DNA from: an uncultured Prevotella sp. | GTDB lineage: Bacteria; Bacteroidota; Bacteroidia; Bacteroidales; Bacteroidaceae | Length of the DNA stretch: 64,000 bases | NCBI GenBank assembly: GCA_900543585.1 | Contig: UQRP01000002.1 | Coordinates: 62,001-126,000 of the forward strand | Direction: 5' to 3' | The notes under the pieces: model-generated | Seen by the model: only the letters and a program-made list of their open reading frames with translations | Databases searched by the model: none | Told to the model about the DNA's origin: nothing | Program-made: the position numbers and the translations under genes | Shown here: one piece after another, positions 16,748 to 28,190 of the stretch | How positions within the stretch are numbered: position 1 is the first letter of the stretch | Layout: every line of letters starts with the position of its first letter

Positions 16748-17476
16748 ATGACAAAGAGATATGCGCTTTATATGTTAGGCTTGTTAAGCTTCTGGGTATC
16801 ATCAGCAATGGCACAGTCCGTTATGCCGATGATTTCTCCGGTGGCGACCTACACCGACAGTGAAGGTAATGAGCAGTCGGGAACGAGCATCACTGAGTCG
16901 GCACCGCTGACGGTCACCTTTTCCAGCGGTGTGGAGAATGCTGACGGGTGGTCGGCTCATTACGAGTGGCATTTCTATAAAGAGGGGCAGCGCGATGCTC
17001 CTTATGTCGTCAGATATGACGAAAATACAGAGCTGACCTTCTCTGACTCTGGAAATCATTATGTCGAGTTGTGGGCGACCTTTGTCAATGGCACTGATAC
17101 GGTCGCCTACACGGATGAATACTGGTCCACGGAGGCTTCGCCGATAGTGGTCTCCGTCTATGAGAGTAAGTTAGAGTTTCCCAATGCCTTCTCACCCAAT
17201 GGCGATGGCATCAACGACATCTATAAAGCCAAGTCAGGCTACAGAAGTATTGTGGAATTCCATGCCACCATCTTCAACCGCTGGGGACAGAAGCTCTATT
17301 CCTGGGATGATCCGGCAGGAGGATGGGATGGAAAGTTTCATGGCAAGGATGTCAAGCAAGGCGTCTATTTCGTGCTTGTCAAGGCAAAGGGTGCTGATGG
17401 ACGTACATTCAATATCAAAAAAGATGTCAACCTGTTAAGAGGGTATACAGAGGATACTAACAATACAGGCGATTAG
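16748..17476 (+). CDS. Secreted protein with CHU_C (gliding motility-associated) C-terminal domain
   Basis: A 242-aa protein with an N-terminal signal peptide (hydrophobic LYMLGLLSFWVSSAMAQ), a PKD-like or Ig-like middle part (about 45-135, with SAHYEWHFYKEG and NHYVELWATF), and a C-terminal CHU_C domain starting at FPNAFSPNGDGINDIY and holding FNRWGQKLYSW and GWDGKFHGKDV, then GVYFVLVKAKGADG. CHU_C is a type-B sorting domain for type IX secretion, so the protein is probably exported through that system, with the CTD kept or processed at the surface. The rest is too short to name a function. Confidence 0.83.
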   Translation: MTKRYALYMLGLLSFWVSSAMAQSVMPMISPVATYTDSEGNEQSGTSITESAPLTVTFSSGVENADGWSAHYEWHFYKEGQRDAPYVVRYDENTELTFSDSGNHYVELWATFVNGTDTVAYTDEYWSTEASPIVVSVYESKLEFPNAFSPNGDGINDIYKAKSGYRSIVEFHATIFNRWGQKLYSWDDPAGGWDGKFHGKDVKQGVYFVLVKAKGADGRTFNIKKDVNLLRGYTEDTNNTGD

Positions 17477-17512
17477 ACGTTGCGTTTTTAATGTCCAACA
17501 AGAGCAATCAAC

Positions 17513-20344
<2,832 letters not shown>

Positions 20345-20382
20345 TTTTTTCGATTCAGACGTGGCATATCAAGAAATATGTG

Positions 20383-20390
20383 TATTTTTG
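20383..20390 (+). promoter_or_regulatory. -7 promoter box of the nucleoside permease gene
   Basis: TATTTTTG, a TAnnTTTG match, 29 bp before the start codon at 20420. No clear -33 box. Confidence 0.5.
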
Positions 20391-20419
20391 CACAAACATA
20401 AATATTAACACAGACTTAT

Positions 20420-21757
20420 ATGAACTTGAAAGTACGCTTGGCGCTGATGAACTTCCTCGAGTTTGGAGTTTGGGGAGCTTATCTGACGTGTATGGGCAAT
20501 TACCTCGGAGTAGCGGGGTTGGGTGCCGAGATATCCTGGTTCTATGCCATCCAGGGCATCGTTTCCATCTTTATGCCAACACTTATCGGCATCGTTGCAG
20601 ACAAATGGATTCAACCGCAAAGGCTGCTCGGCATCTGCCATCTGCTTGCCGGTGCCTTCATGGTCATGCTCTGGCAGCAGGGTATGGCAGCGGGCTTCGG
20701 TAATGAGGTAGCTAACAAGCCGCTTTTTATCACCCTCTATACGCTGAGTGTTGCTTTCTATATGCCTACCTTGGCGTTGTCTAACACGACGGCCTTCACC
20801 ATTCTGAAAAACAATGGCGGCGATACCGTCACTGATTTTCCTCCTATCCGCTCGTGTGGTACTGTGGGGTTCATCATTGTGATGTGGTTTGTCAACAGTG
20901 CCGTGTGGGATAATGGTTCTTTCTTCCTGACTTTTGCCCAGGACACACATAAGTTCCAGTATACTTATAACCAGTTCCTTGTCTCGGGCATCCTCAGTTT
21001 TCTGCTCTTTCTCTACACTTTCTCATTACCTCCTTGTCGGCTTGTCCGGTGTGAGAACCATCAGAAGCGTACCATCTCACAGCAGATGGGTCTTGATGCC
21101 TTCAAACTTTTCAAGGATCGCCGTATGGCGCTGTTCTTTATCTTCTCGGCACTGTTAGGTATGTCGTTGCAGGTTACCAATAGTTTTGCAGGCCCTTTCA
21201 TCTCCAGTTTCCAGGGAAGCAGTGATCCGGCTGTGGCCACGTCTTTTGCTGCCAGCAATGCCACACTCCTTACTTCCATATCGCAGGTGAGTGAGGCATT
21301 CTGTATCCTTCTCATACCTTTCTTCCTGAAACGGTATGGCATCAAGGGTGTTATGCTCATCGCTATGTTTGCATGGGTGCTGAGGTTTGGGCTCTTTGGC
21401 ATAGGCAATCCCTCTATGCCCGGAGTGCTGCTCTTCATCCTATCCTGTATCGTCTATGGTGTGGCATTCGATTTCTTCAATGTCTCCGGTGGTATCTTCG
21501 TAGATAAGGAGTGCGACCCGTCGATAAAGGCGTCGGCACAGGGATTGTTTATGTTGATGACCAATGGTCTTGGCGCTACTATAGGAACTCTCTCGGCAGG
21601 TGCCATCGTCAACCATTTCTGTAGTTGGACGCAGGTGGGCGACACTTCCTACTTGATGGGCGACTGGACAACCTGCTGGTTCATCTTTGCCGGTTTTGCT
21701 TTGGCAGTGGGCATCGCCTTTGCCATGTCTTTCCGGTCGGCAAGAAAACAGAAATAA
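20420..21757 (+). CDS. Nucleoside:proton symporter, NupG/XapB-like MFS permease
   Basis: A 445-aa inner-membrane protein with about 12 hydrophobic segments. The N-terminal MNLKVRLALMNFLEFGVWG is the hallmark of the nucleoside:H+ symporter family, and the RSCGTVGFIIVMW and GVAFDFFNVSGGIFVD stretches are also conserved there. It should import nucleosides, forming with the secreted 5'-nucleotidase (14055) and cytidine deaminase (7764) a salvage route for external nucleotides. The next gene begins 5 bp after its stop. Confidence 0.88.
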   Translation: MNLKVRLALMNFLEFGVWGAYLTCMGNYLGVAGLGAEISWFYAIQGIVSIFMPTLIGIVADKWIQPQRLLGICHLLAGAFMVMLWQQGMAAGFGNEVANKPLFITLYTLSVAFYMPTLALSNTTAFTILKNNGGDTVTDFPPIRSCGTVGFIIVMWFVNSAVWDNGSFFLTFAQDTHKFQYTYNQFLVSGILSFLLFLYTFSLPPCRLVRCENHQKRTISQQMGLDAFKLFKDRRMALFFIFSALLGMSLQVTNSFAGPFISSFQGSSDPAVATSFAASNATLLTSISQVSEAFCILLIPFFLKRYGIKGVMLIAMFAWVLRFGLFGIGNPSMPGVLLFILSCIVYGVAFDFFNVSGGIFVDKECDPSIKASAQGLFMLMTNGLGATIGTLSAGAIVNHFCSWTQVGDTSYLMGDWTTCWFIFAGFALAVGIAFAMSFRSARKQK

Positions 21758-21762
21758 ACTCA

Positions 21763-22329
21763 ATGGCAAGATTACAACTCTTTTTTCATCAGGCTACAGA
21801 GGTCGTTGACAGCGACAACGAGGGCCTTATCATTCTCACGGACCCTTTTCAGGAACGGCAGATAGCTGTGCCCTGTGATGGTGCGGCACTGGAAGAGTTT
21901 AAGAAACATGATGATAAGGTCGGGGCGCAGTCCAATCAGCTCATTGATGTGTTGCTGAAGGTCATTCGTTGGCAAACGAATCTTGATCTGGAGGTAGTCA
22001 TCACAGGGTTGAATAAAGGCAACTACACAGCTATTCTGAGCAATGTCGACACCCTTGACCAGGTGGCTATTTCTGCTCCCGACGCCATCCTGCTCAGTTA
22101 TGTCAGTAAGAATAAGATACCCTTGTATATTGACGAGACTTTGTTCTTAAAGCAGAGCTCTCCTTTTGATATTCGTTCTGAGGGTGTAGCCTTACCTGTC
22201 AACACGCTATCTATGTCAATGTTGCGCAAGGCACTCGATAAGGCCATCAGCGATGAGAACTATGAACTGGCCTCTCAGCTTCGGGATGAGATGGAGCGAC
22301 GTAAAGAAAAAGATCAGGACAAGTCATGA
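21763..22329 (+). CDS. Bifunctional nuclease (BFN/DUF151) domain protein with UVR motif
   Basis: A 188-aa protein. The first 140 residues fit the bifunctional nuclease family (DUF151), with CDGAALEEF, RWQTNLDLEVVITG and the LSYVSKNKIPLYIDE segment; the C-terminus holds a UvrB/UvrC motif, LRKALDKAISDENYELASQL, which forms a helical hairpin that contacts UvrB- or UvrC-like partners. This arrangement is common in Bacteroidota. Function is unclear; a role in DNA repair or RNA handling is suggested only by the domains and the closeness to uvrA. The start at 21763 is chosen because the longer frame from 21625 lies inside the permease gene. It overlaps rsmE by ATGA. Confidence 0.85.
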   Translation: MARLQLFFHQATEVVDSDNEGLIILTDPFQERQIAVPCDGAALEEFKKHDDKVGAQSNQLIDVLLKVIRWQTNLDLEVVITGLNKGNYTAILSNVDTLDQVAISAPDAILLSYVSKNKIPLYIDETLFLKQSSPFDIRSEGVALPVNTLSMSMLRKALDKAISDENYELASQLRDEMERRKEKDQDKS

Positions 22330-23048
22330 AAGAGGAGCGATTTTTCTATGTTCCCGATGCCGGCAATGCCGAGGAACTTCCCGAGCAGGAGGCTCAGCAT
22401 GCCGTGAAAGTGCTTCGCCTTTCAGAGGGCGACCCGATATGGCTGATAGACGGCAAGGGTTGTTTCTACCAGGCTGAGGTGGGTATGGCAAATAAGAAAA
22501 GGTGTTTCTACCGGATACTAAAGGCATTACCTCAAGAGAAAACATGGCGGGGAAGTATTCATCTTGCCATAGCGCCTACGAAAATGATGGAGCGTGTGGA
22601 ATGGATGGCAGAGAAGGCCACGGAGGTGGGCTTCGATGGCATAACCTTTGTCGACTGTAAATTCTCTGAACGTCATATCGTCAAAACGGAGCGAATCGAT
22701 AAGATTGTCGTTTCCGCCGTGAAGCAGAGTCGGAAAGCTTTTATGCCTCATGTTGTTGGTATGACGCCTTTTGCTGACTTTGTCTCCTCATGTGCCGATG
22801 ATTTTAAGTTCATAGCCCATTGTTACGACGACCGTCCGCGTGTCGACCTCTTAGACAGTCTTCAGAAACTTCCTGCCAAAGCCTCGGTCTGTGTTCTCGT
22901 GGGGCCGGAAGGCGACTTCTCTACCGATGAGGTGCAGCAGGCGCTGGCTCACGGTTTCCAGCCCGTGACATTAGGAAACAGCCGGTTGCGCACTGAAACA
23001 GCAGGGCTGATGGCGGTGACAATGGCTCAATTAGTGAAACGCATTTAG
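22326..23048 (+). CDS. rsmE: 16S rRNA (uracil1498-N3)-methyltransferase RsmE
   Basis: A 240-aa SPOUT methyltransferase. The N-terminal PUA-like part (EAQHAVKVLRLSEGDPIWLIDG) is followed by the trefoil-knot domain with LAIAPTKMMERVEWMAEKATEVG, LVGPEGDFSTDEV and the SAM-loop LGNSRLRTETAGL. It methylates N3 of U1498 in 16S rRNA. The start codon overlaps the preceding stop in ATGA (22326-22329), so translation is coupled to the nuclease-domain gene. Confidence 0.94.
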   Translation: MKEERFFYVPDAGNAEELPEQEAQHAVKVLRLSEGDPIWLIDGKGCFYQAEVGMANKKRCFYRILKALPQEKTWRGSIHLAIAPTKMMERVEWMAEKATEVGFDGITFVDCKFSERHIVKTERIDKIVVSAVKQSRKAFMPHVVGMTPFADFVSSCADDFKFIAHCYDDRPRVDLLDSLQKLPAKASVCVLVGPEGDFSTDEVQQALAHGFQPVTLGNSRLRTETAGLMAVTMAQLVKRI

Positions 23049-23069
23049 CATAAAATATTTCTTTTACCA

Positions 23070-24407
23070 ATGAAAAGATTTAGGATAGCAACAGTCTTTC
23101 TGATGGCTGTTTTTGCATTATTCTTCTCTTCCTGTTCCAACAGTGATTATATCAACGCCATACCGCGTGAGAGTTCGCTGCTTATCTCTTTTAATCCGGC
23201 CAAGCTCAGCGGCAGCAAGAGTCCATTGATATTGAAAACATTGTTGCATGTAAGCAATCTTGATGACACAGGCCTTGACCTTTCTTCGCAAGTCTACTTC
23301 TTCGAGGACGAGCAGGGTAATCTGGGATTGTGCTCAAAAGTCAGCGATGATGACAAACTCGCTGATGCACTTACAGCAGCAAAACTTACGGTCAGGGAGC
23401 GTCGGCATTGCCATTTCTCAGCGCTGCCTTCAGGATGGGTGATAGGATTCTCCGATAAGGCAGCACTGCTTATGGGACCTGTTGTCCCGGCCCAGCAGGA
23501 CGACCTCATCACATTGATGGCACGTTATCTCAACGCTGATGAGGATAATGGCATTAAGGGAACGCCTATGTTTGACCAACTCGACTCCATCCAAGCTCCT
23601 ATGGCACTGGTTGCGCAGACGCAGGCACTGCCACAGCAGTTTGCAGCACCTTTCACAATAGGAGCGCCAAAAGGCACTGATCCCTCTGACATCGTATTGA
23701 CGGCAGGCATGGAGATTAAAGGTGGGAGGCTGCTGATGCAGGGCAGAACCATCTCTTTTAAGAAACAGATTAATGATGCCCTCACAGCCTCACGGAGTGT
23801 CTATCGACCTATCAAAGGAGACTATGTCAAGTCGATGGCTGCCACTGACGTCTTAGGTATGTTTATGAATGTTGACGGCAATAAATATCACAATATCATC
23901 AAGCAGAGTGCCGCTATTTCTGCTATGCTCAATGGTATCAATGCTGCTATCGACATGGATAATATCATCCGTAGTGTCAACGGTGACCTCTCACTGACGA
24001 GTTCTTCGCTTGGTAAAGGCACTTTTGATATGAAAATGGCAGCACGTCTTTCTGGTGCACCGTGGCTGAAGGATGTGGACTACTGGAAGCAGAGCGTTCC
24101 GGCGGGCGGGCGCATTGCTGACTGGGGACCCAACTGCTTCTATTATACCAGTGATGGCACTACTTATTACTTCGGTGTTACGGCCGATAATCAATATATG
24201 AGTGGAGGGTCAGCCCAGGAGGCTTTGCAGAGCATTAAGCCGGCAACCAAGCCTATCAGTCAGGACTTGCAGAAGATGATCGTAGGCCAGAAACTTGTTA
24301 TGATTGTCAACTTTGCTGCACTTCAGGGAACAAAAGCATCAGCAGTGACAGCTTTGTTGAAGCCGATGTTTGGAAATATCAATACTATCGTTTATACATT
24401 GAAATAA
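23070..24407 (+). CDS. DUF4836 family lipoprotein
   Basis: A 445-aa predicted lipoprotein: hydrophobic signal LMAVFALFFSSC with the lipobox cysteine at about residue 22, then SNSDYINAIPRESSLLISFN, the opening that defines DUF4836 in Bacteroidota. No enzymatic motif was recognised. The family is built of repeated alpha/beta units that measure or bind something at the cell envelope, but no role is established. It lies 11 bp before the ABC ATPase gene and 21 bp after rsmE, so it may work with the ABC exporter pair. Confidence 0.8.
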   Translation: MKRFRIATVFLMAVFALFFSSCSNSDYINAIPRESSLLISFNPAKLSGSKSPLILKTLLHVSNLDDTGLDLSSQVYFFEDEQGNLGLCSKVSDDDKLADALTAAKLTVRERRHCHFSALPSGWVIGFSDKAALLMGPVVPAQQDDLITLMARYLNADEDNGIKGTPMFDQLDSIQAPMALVAQTQALPQQFAAPFTIGAPKGTDPSDIVLTAGMEIKGGRLLMQGRTISFKKQINDALTASRSVYRPIKGDYVKSMAATDVLGMFMNVDGNKYHNIIKQSAAISAMLNGINAAIDMDNIIRSVNGDLSLTSSSLGKGTFDMKMAARLSGAPWLKDVDYWKQSVPAGGRIADWGPNCFYYTSDGTTYYFGVTADNQYMSGGSAQEALQSIKPATKPISQDLQKMIVGQKLVMIVNFAALQGTKASAVTALLKPMFGNINTIVYTLK

Positions 24408-24418
24408 AAGTCTGTAAT

Positions 24419-25066
24419 ATGCAGTCAATAACTTTCAAACAGGTTGTTCCTCACGTCTTCTCCGAGCATATCGCTGATATGGAGTCTGACATCTGGAACA
24501 ACGACATTACATTCGAGAAAGGCCATCTCTATCTTGTTGAGGCTGACTCGGGAAAAGGTAAGAGTACTTTCTGTAGCTATGTTGTCGGCTACCGCCATGA
24601 CTACGACGGTAATGTTCTCTTCGACGCTGACAATACTCATAATTATACGGTGAGCCAGTGGGTTTCTATGCGTCGCACACATATCAGTCATCTTTTTCAG
24701 GAACTTCGTCTCTTCCCTGAACTCACTGCTATGGAGAATGTGCAGATAAAGAACAAACTCACGGGTTTTAAGTCAGAGGAAGAAATTTTGCAGTGGTTTG
24801 ACATGCTTGGCATCGCTGATAAGGTCAATGCCAAAATCGGCCGGATGTCTTTCGGCCAACAGCAGCGCGTGGCCATGATACGAGCACTGGTGCAGCCTTT
24901 CGATTTTATTCTCGCTGACGAGCCCATCTCTCACCTTGACGATAATAATGCGCGAATCATGGGTGACATCATGATGACAGAGGCGAAGAAGCAAGGAGCC
25001 GGTGTCATTGTGACAAGTATTGGTAAACACATGGACCTAAACTATGAAAGGGTGGTAAGGCTATGA
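24419..25066 (+). CDS. ABC transporter ATP-binding protein (LolD/MacB-like) with altered Walker A
   Basis: A 215-aa ATPase. The Walker A region reads EADSGKGKST at 41-50, so the first glycine of the GxxxxGK[ST] loop is replaced by Ala42; the lysine and serine (Lys48, Ser49) are kept. The signature is MSFGQQQRVAMIRAL instead of LSGGQ, the Walker B is FDFILADEPISHLDD, and a Q-loop (ISHLFQELRLFPELTAMENV) is present. It should drive the permease encoded by the next gene, whose start overlaps its stop in ATGA. Substrate unknown; this LolD/MacB-like plan with an extracytoplasmic permease domain is used for exporters or for envelope mechanotransmission rather than import. Confidence 0.85.
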   Translation: MQSITFKQVVPHVFSEHIADMESDIWNNDITFEKGHLYLVEADSGKGKSTFCSYVVGYRHDYDGNVLFDADNTHNYTVSQWVSMRRTHISHLFQELRLFPELTAMENVQIKNKLTGFKSEEEILQWFDMLGIADKVNAKIGRMSFGQQQRVAMIRALVQPFDFILADEPISHLDDNNARIMGDIMMTEAKKQGAGVIVTSIGKHMDLNYERVVRL

Positions 25067-26262
25067 ATCTCGTTTGGAAACTTTTAAGGCAACATATCAG
25101 CATCGCCCAATTTACGGGCTTCTTCTTTGCCAATCTTTTTGGCATGCTCATCGTTCTCCTCGGATACCAGTTCTATCGTGACGTCATGCCGGTGTTCACA
25201 GCCGACGATGCGTTTATGAAGTCAGACTATATCATCGTGGAGAAGAAGGTAGGAACAGGTAACACCATCTCAGGCAGTTCCAACGCCTTCACAGCTGAGG
25301 ATGTCAGCAATCTTAAGAATGCTGGCTTCACCCTCAAGACAGGTGTCTTCACACCTAACCAGTATACGATTACAGCACATATGGGTGTAGGCGGTACCAA
25401 TGTTCTGAACTCTGAGCTCTTCTTTGAGAGTATTCCTGATGAGTTTGTCGATGCTCCTAAAGGGGAATGGCGCTATACTCCTGGTGAGCATGTGGTACCT
25501 ATCATCTTGCCAAGGAGCTATATAGCAATGTATAACTTTGGCTTTGCCCAAAGCCGCTCGCTGCCAAAGATTAGCGATGGCTTGGTGGGGATGATTGATT
25601 TCGACATCTTTATTCAGGGCGATGGCAAGAGCCAATCGTTTAAGGGAAAGGTGATAGGCTTCTCCAATCGTGTGTCGTCTATCCTTGTGCCACAGGCCTT
25701 TATGGATTGGAGCAATGAGACTTTTGCACAGGGCAAGACCAGTGACCCGACTCGGCTTATCATAGAACCGGATAATAGTAAGACGGAGCTGATGACATCT
25801 TATTTTGACCGGAAAGGTTATGAGGTGGAGAATGATAAGCTCGATGCAGAGAAGACAACTTATTTCCTTCGCCTCATGGTAACGATGGTGATGGCTGTGG
25901 GACTTGTCATCTCAGCGCTGAGCTTCTATATCCTTATGCTGAGTATCTATCTTCTCGTGCAGAAAAACTCATCAAAACTTGAGAACCTCTTACTCATCGG
26001 ATATAGTCCTGGGCAGGTGGCTAAACCTTACCAACTCCTCACAGTGGGTCTCAACCTGGGAGTGTTGGTTATAGCCCTCGTCGTCCTTGTCTTTGTCAGG
26101 TCTTACTATACAGGCGTTATTTCTGCCCTCTTCCCTGATGTAGACTTAGGCACTATGCTCCCTGCTGTTTGTCTCGGACTGATACTCCTCGTCATTGTGA
26201 GCTTGTGTAATATCTTTGCGATACGTCATAAGATCACCAATATCTGGAAACGAAAGGAATAA
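25063..26262 (+). CDS. ABC transporter permease, FtsX-like
   Basis: A 399-aa membrane protein: one N-terminal helix (about 17-38, FTGFFFANLFGMLIVLLGYQ), a soluble domain of about 240 residues on the periplasmic side, then three helices at about 271-296, 325-347 and 366-388 (LVMVTMVMAVGLVISALSF-like, VGLNLGVLVIALVVLVFV, LPAVCLGLILLVIVSLC). This is the four-helix FtsX/MacB layout. Partner of the ATPase at 24419, with which it overlaps by four bases. The DUF4836 lipoprotein upstream is a candidate third partner (inference). Confidence 0.83.
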   Translation: MNLVWKLLRQHISIAQFTGFFFANLFGMLIVLLGYQFYRDVMPVFTADDAFMKSDYIIVEKKVGTGNTISGSSNAFTAEDVSNLKNAGFTLKTGVFTPNQYTITAHMGVGGTNVLNSELFFESIPDEFVDAPKGEWRYTPGEHVVPIILPRSYIAMYNFGFAQSRSLPKISDGLVGMIDFDIFIQGDGKSQSFKGKVIGFSNRVSSILVPQAFMDWSNETFAQGKTSDPTRLIIEPDNSKTELMTSYFDRKGYEVENDKLDAEKTTYFLRLMVTMVMAVGLVISALSFYILMLSIYLLVQKNSSKLENLLLIGYSPGQVAKPYQLLTVGLNLGVLVIALVVLVFVRSYYTGVISALFPDVDLGTMLPAVCLGLILLVIVSLCNIFAIRHKITNIWKRKE

Positions 26263-26285
26263 CTCTTCGGATAGTTAATTTGTTA

Positions 26286-27164
26286 ATGGATAAGCAATAC
26301 AACTCTTATACCGTCAAGGAGGATGCTCTCCTTCTTGACTGGCTTCTCGCCAACCTACACACGAGCCGCACTAAGGTCAAGGCCACACTCTCCGGTCATG
26401 GCGTGAGAGTAAATGGGAAGACGGTGACACAGTTTGATTTTCCGCTGAAGCCTGGCATGAAGATTACCATTAGCCGGTCGAAGCAGAATGACGAGTTCCA
26501 CAGCCGATACCTTCGTATTGTCTATGAGGACCGTTATATCGTAGTCATAGACAAGCACCAAGGCATCCTCTCCATGGCAGCGGGGCACAGTTCACTCAAT
26601 GTCAAGACAATCTTAGACGACTATTTCCGTAAGACACGCCAGCATTGTCAAGCCCATGTCGTGCATAGACTCGACCGTGATACCAGTGGTCTGATGCTCT
26701 ATGCCAAGGATAAGCAGACGGAGCTGGCGCTGGAGAGTGACTGGCACAACATTGTCTACGACAGACGCTATGTTGCACTTCTCTCAGGAATGGTGGAGCA
26801 GGATGAGGGAACGATTGAGAGCTGGCTTAAGGATAACAAGGCATACTTCACCTATAGCTCTAATTACGATAATGGTGGGAAGATAGCCATCAGCCATTAC
26901 CGTGTCTTGCAACGTTCAGATAATGGTAATGGTTATTCTCTTGTAGAGTTTCGGCTTGAGACCGGACGCAAGAACCAGATCCGTGTTCACGCTGCCGATA
27001 TGGGACACCCTGTCTGTGGCGACATTAAATATGGCAATGGTGATGACCCTATAGGTCGGCTGTGCCTGCATGCTTATAAACTTTGCTTTTATCATCCTGT
27101 CACTCATAAGCCGTTGGAGTTTAAAACGGATATTCCGCAGGCTTTTCAACAACCATTATTATGA
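26286..27164 (+). CDS. RluA-family RNA pseudouridine synthase
   Basis: A 292-aa protein: N-terminal S4-like domain (LLANLHTSRTKVKATLSGHGVRVNGK), then the pseudouridine synthase domain with the catalytic motif HRLDRDTSGLMLYAKD (Asp nucleophile) and the ETGRKNQIRVHAADMGHPVCGD ending, typical of RluA/RluC/RluD relatives. Target uridine in rRNA or tRNA cannot be told. The ATG at 26286 is chosen over a TTG six bases earlier. Its stop overlaps the start of the next small gene in ATGA. Confidence 0.9.
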   Translation: MDKQYNSYTVKEDALLLDWLLANLHTSRTKVKATLSGHGVRVNGKTVTQFDFPLKPGMKITISRSKQNDEFHSRYLRIVYEDRYIVVIDKHQGILSMAAGHSSLNVKTILDDYFRKTRQHCQAHVVHRLDRDTSGLMLYAKDKQTELALESDWHNIVYDRRYVALLSGMVEQDEGTIESWLKDNKAYFTYSSNYDNGGKIAISHYRVLQRSDNGNGYSLVEFRLETGRKNQIRVHAADMGHPVCGDIKYGNGDDPIGRLCLHAYKLCFYHPVTHKPLEFKTDIPQAFQQPLL

Positions 27165-27370
27165 CACCACAACTTATCGCGTCAATTCAGAATGGCGTTC
27201 TCGCAGCTTCTGTCGTCAATGATTCTGCTACTTATTATATCACCATTCTTCTGGTCATCATTGTGGCGGGCTTTGTTATCAAGAAAGTGGCTGGTTGCCT
27301 GCTGCGACTTGTGATAACTGCTATTGCGTTGGCTATCATAGCTGCAATAGCCTATCAAATCTTAGGATAG
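27161..27370 (+). CDS. Small predicted membrane protein (69 aa), unknown function
   Basis: 69 residues with two hydrophobic segments, about 24-42 (YYITILLVIIVAGFVIKKV) and 47-66 (LLRLVITAIALAIIAAIAY), separated by a short lysine-containing turn, so a helical hairpin in the membrane is likely. Support for being real: ATGA overlap with the pseudouridine synthase stop, a stop just before the convergent gene, and a typical membrane-protein composition. No family recognised. Confidence 0.65.
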   Translation: MTPQLIASIQNGVLAASVVNDSATYYITILLVIIVAGFVIKKVAGCLLRLVITAIALAIIAAIAYQILG

Positions 27371-27395
27371 GCTGTCGCTACTATGATTCATGGTG

Positions 27396-28190
27396 TTATC
27401 TGACAGTGATATGCCAGCAGCCTTGGTTTACCTCATATTTGATGTAGCACCGGTTCTGTTCGCGCATATCACGCATAACCTCTGCCAGCACCCATTTCAA
27501 GGTGTCGTTGCGCACCTCCCGGCGATGTTCGCCAGGTGCCTCTACAGTCTTATATCTATTGTAACAGACGTCAAAGGTAGTGCCGTAAAGGTGGCAGCTG
27601 TTGGCTTTAGCATTGGGATTTTTCTTCTGCAAGCGCTCTACATCGGCCTTGGTGCGCAAGACGCTCGTCACAATAATCTTATGGAGAGGGATGTGCTTCA
27701 CTTCCAAAGAATCGAAGAAGTTGCGGCCGATGTCCTGCAATAAGACAGCGGCCCTTGGAACGAGATAAGGGGAGCTGTCACGAAGCCGGTCCACATAAAA
27801 GTAAGGGTTGGCACTGATATAGACGAGTTGTTTCTTGTTCTTGGAAGCCTCTGTGCTGTCAGCCACCGGCTTAACGCCCCATCTGGCCGCTGCGATGAGC
27901 TGGACATCGTTTTGGTCAGGGAAGGAAACTTCAAATCCCGGGACACTGTAGATGCGGCTTTTCACTTCCTTACCGTCGGCACCAAGATAGATGGTCTTCA
28001 TATCTTTGTCGCTCAGCGCCACAGGTAAAGCAGCGACGTGACTGGGAGCCTCTTTCTTTGTGTCCAACGATGCAGCTTTGGCATCTTGGCTGCTGCCCTG
28101 CGCTATGGATGGAAAGATGAGCCTGATGGCAGCCAACAAGGCTGTGGCGGCAAAAAATCCTAATGTAAATCTCTTTTTAGTTATCTTCAT
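27396..28190 (-). CDS. DUF5715 family protein, probable M15-like D,D-carboxypeptidase fold
   Basis: A 264-aa protein anchored by an N-terminal hydrophobic segment (about 8-30). The last 90 residues carry the pattern of peptidase family M15: VTSVLRTKADVERLQ (175-188), then SCHLYGTTFDV with His200 and Asp207, and CWHITV with His260 near the end, the two His and one Asp that would bind zinc. I read it as DUF5715. It may trim peptidoglycan peptides in the periplasm; this is inference from the metal motif. It is translationally coupled (ATGA overlap, 28187-28190) to the small secreted protein gene upstream. Confidence 0.75.
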   Translation of the reverse strand: MKITKKRFTLGFFAATALLAAIRLIFPSIAQGSSQDAKAASLDTKKEAPSHVAALPVALSDKDMKTIYLGADGKEVKSRIYSVPGFEVSFPDQNDVQLIAAARWGVKPVADSTEASKNKKQLVYISANPYFYVDRLRDSSPYLVPRAAVLLQDIGRNFFDSLEVKHIPLHKIIVTSVLRTKADVERLQKKNPNAKANSCHLYGTTFDVCYNRYKTVEAPGEHRREVRNDTLKWVLAEVMRDMREQNRCYIKYEVNQGCWHITVR

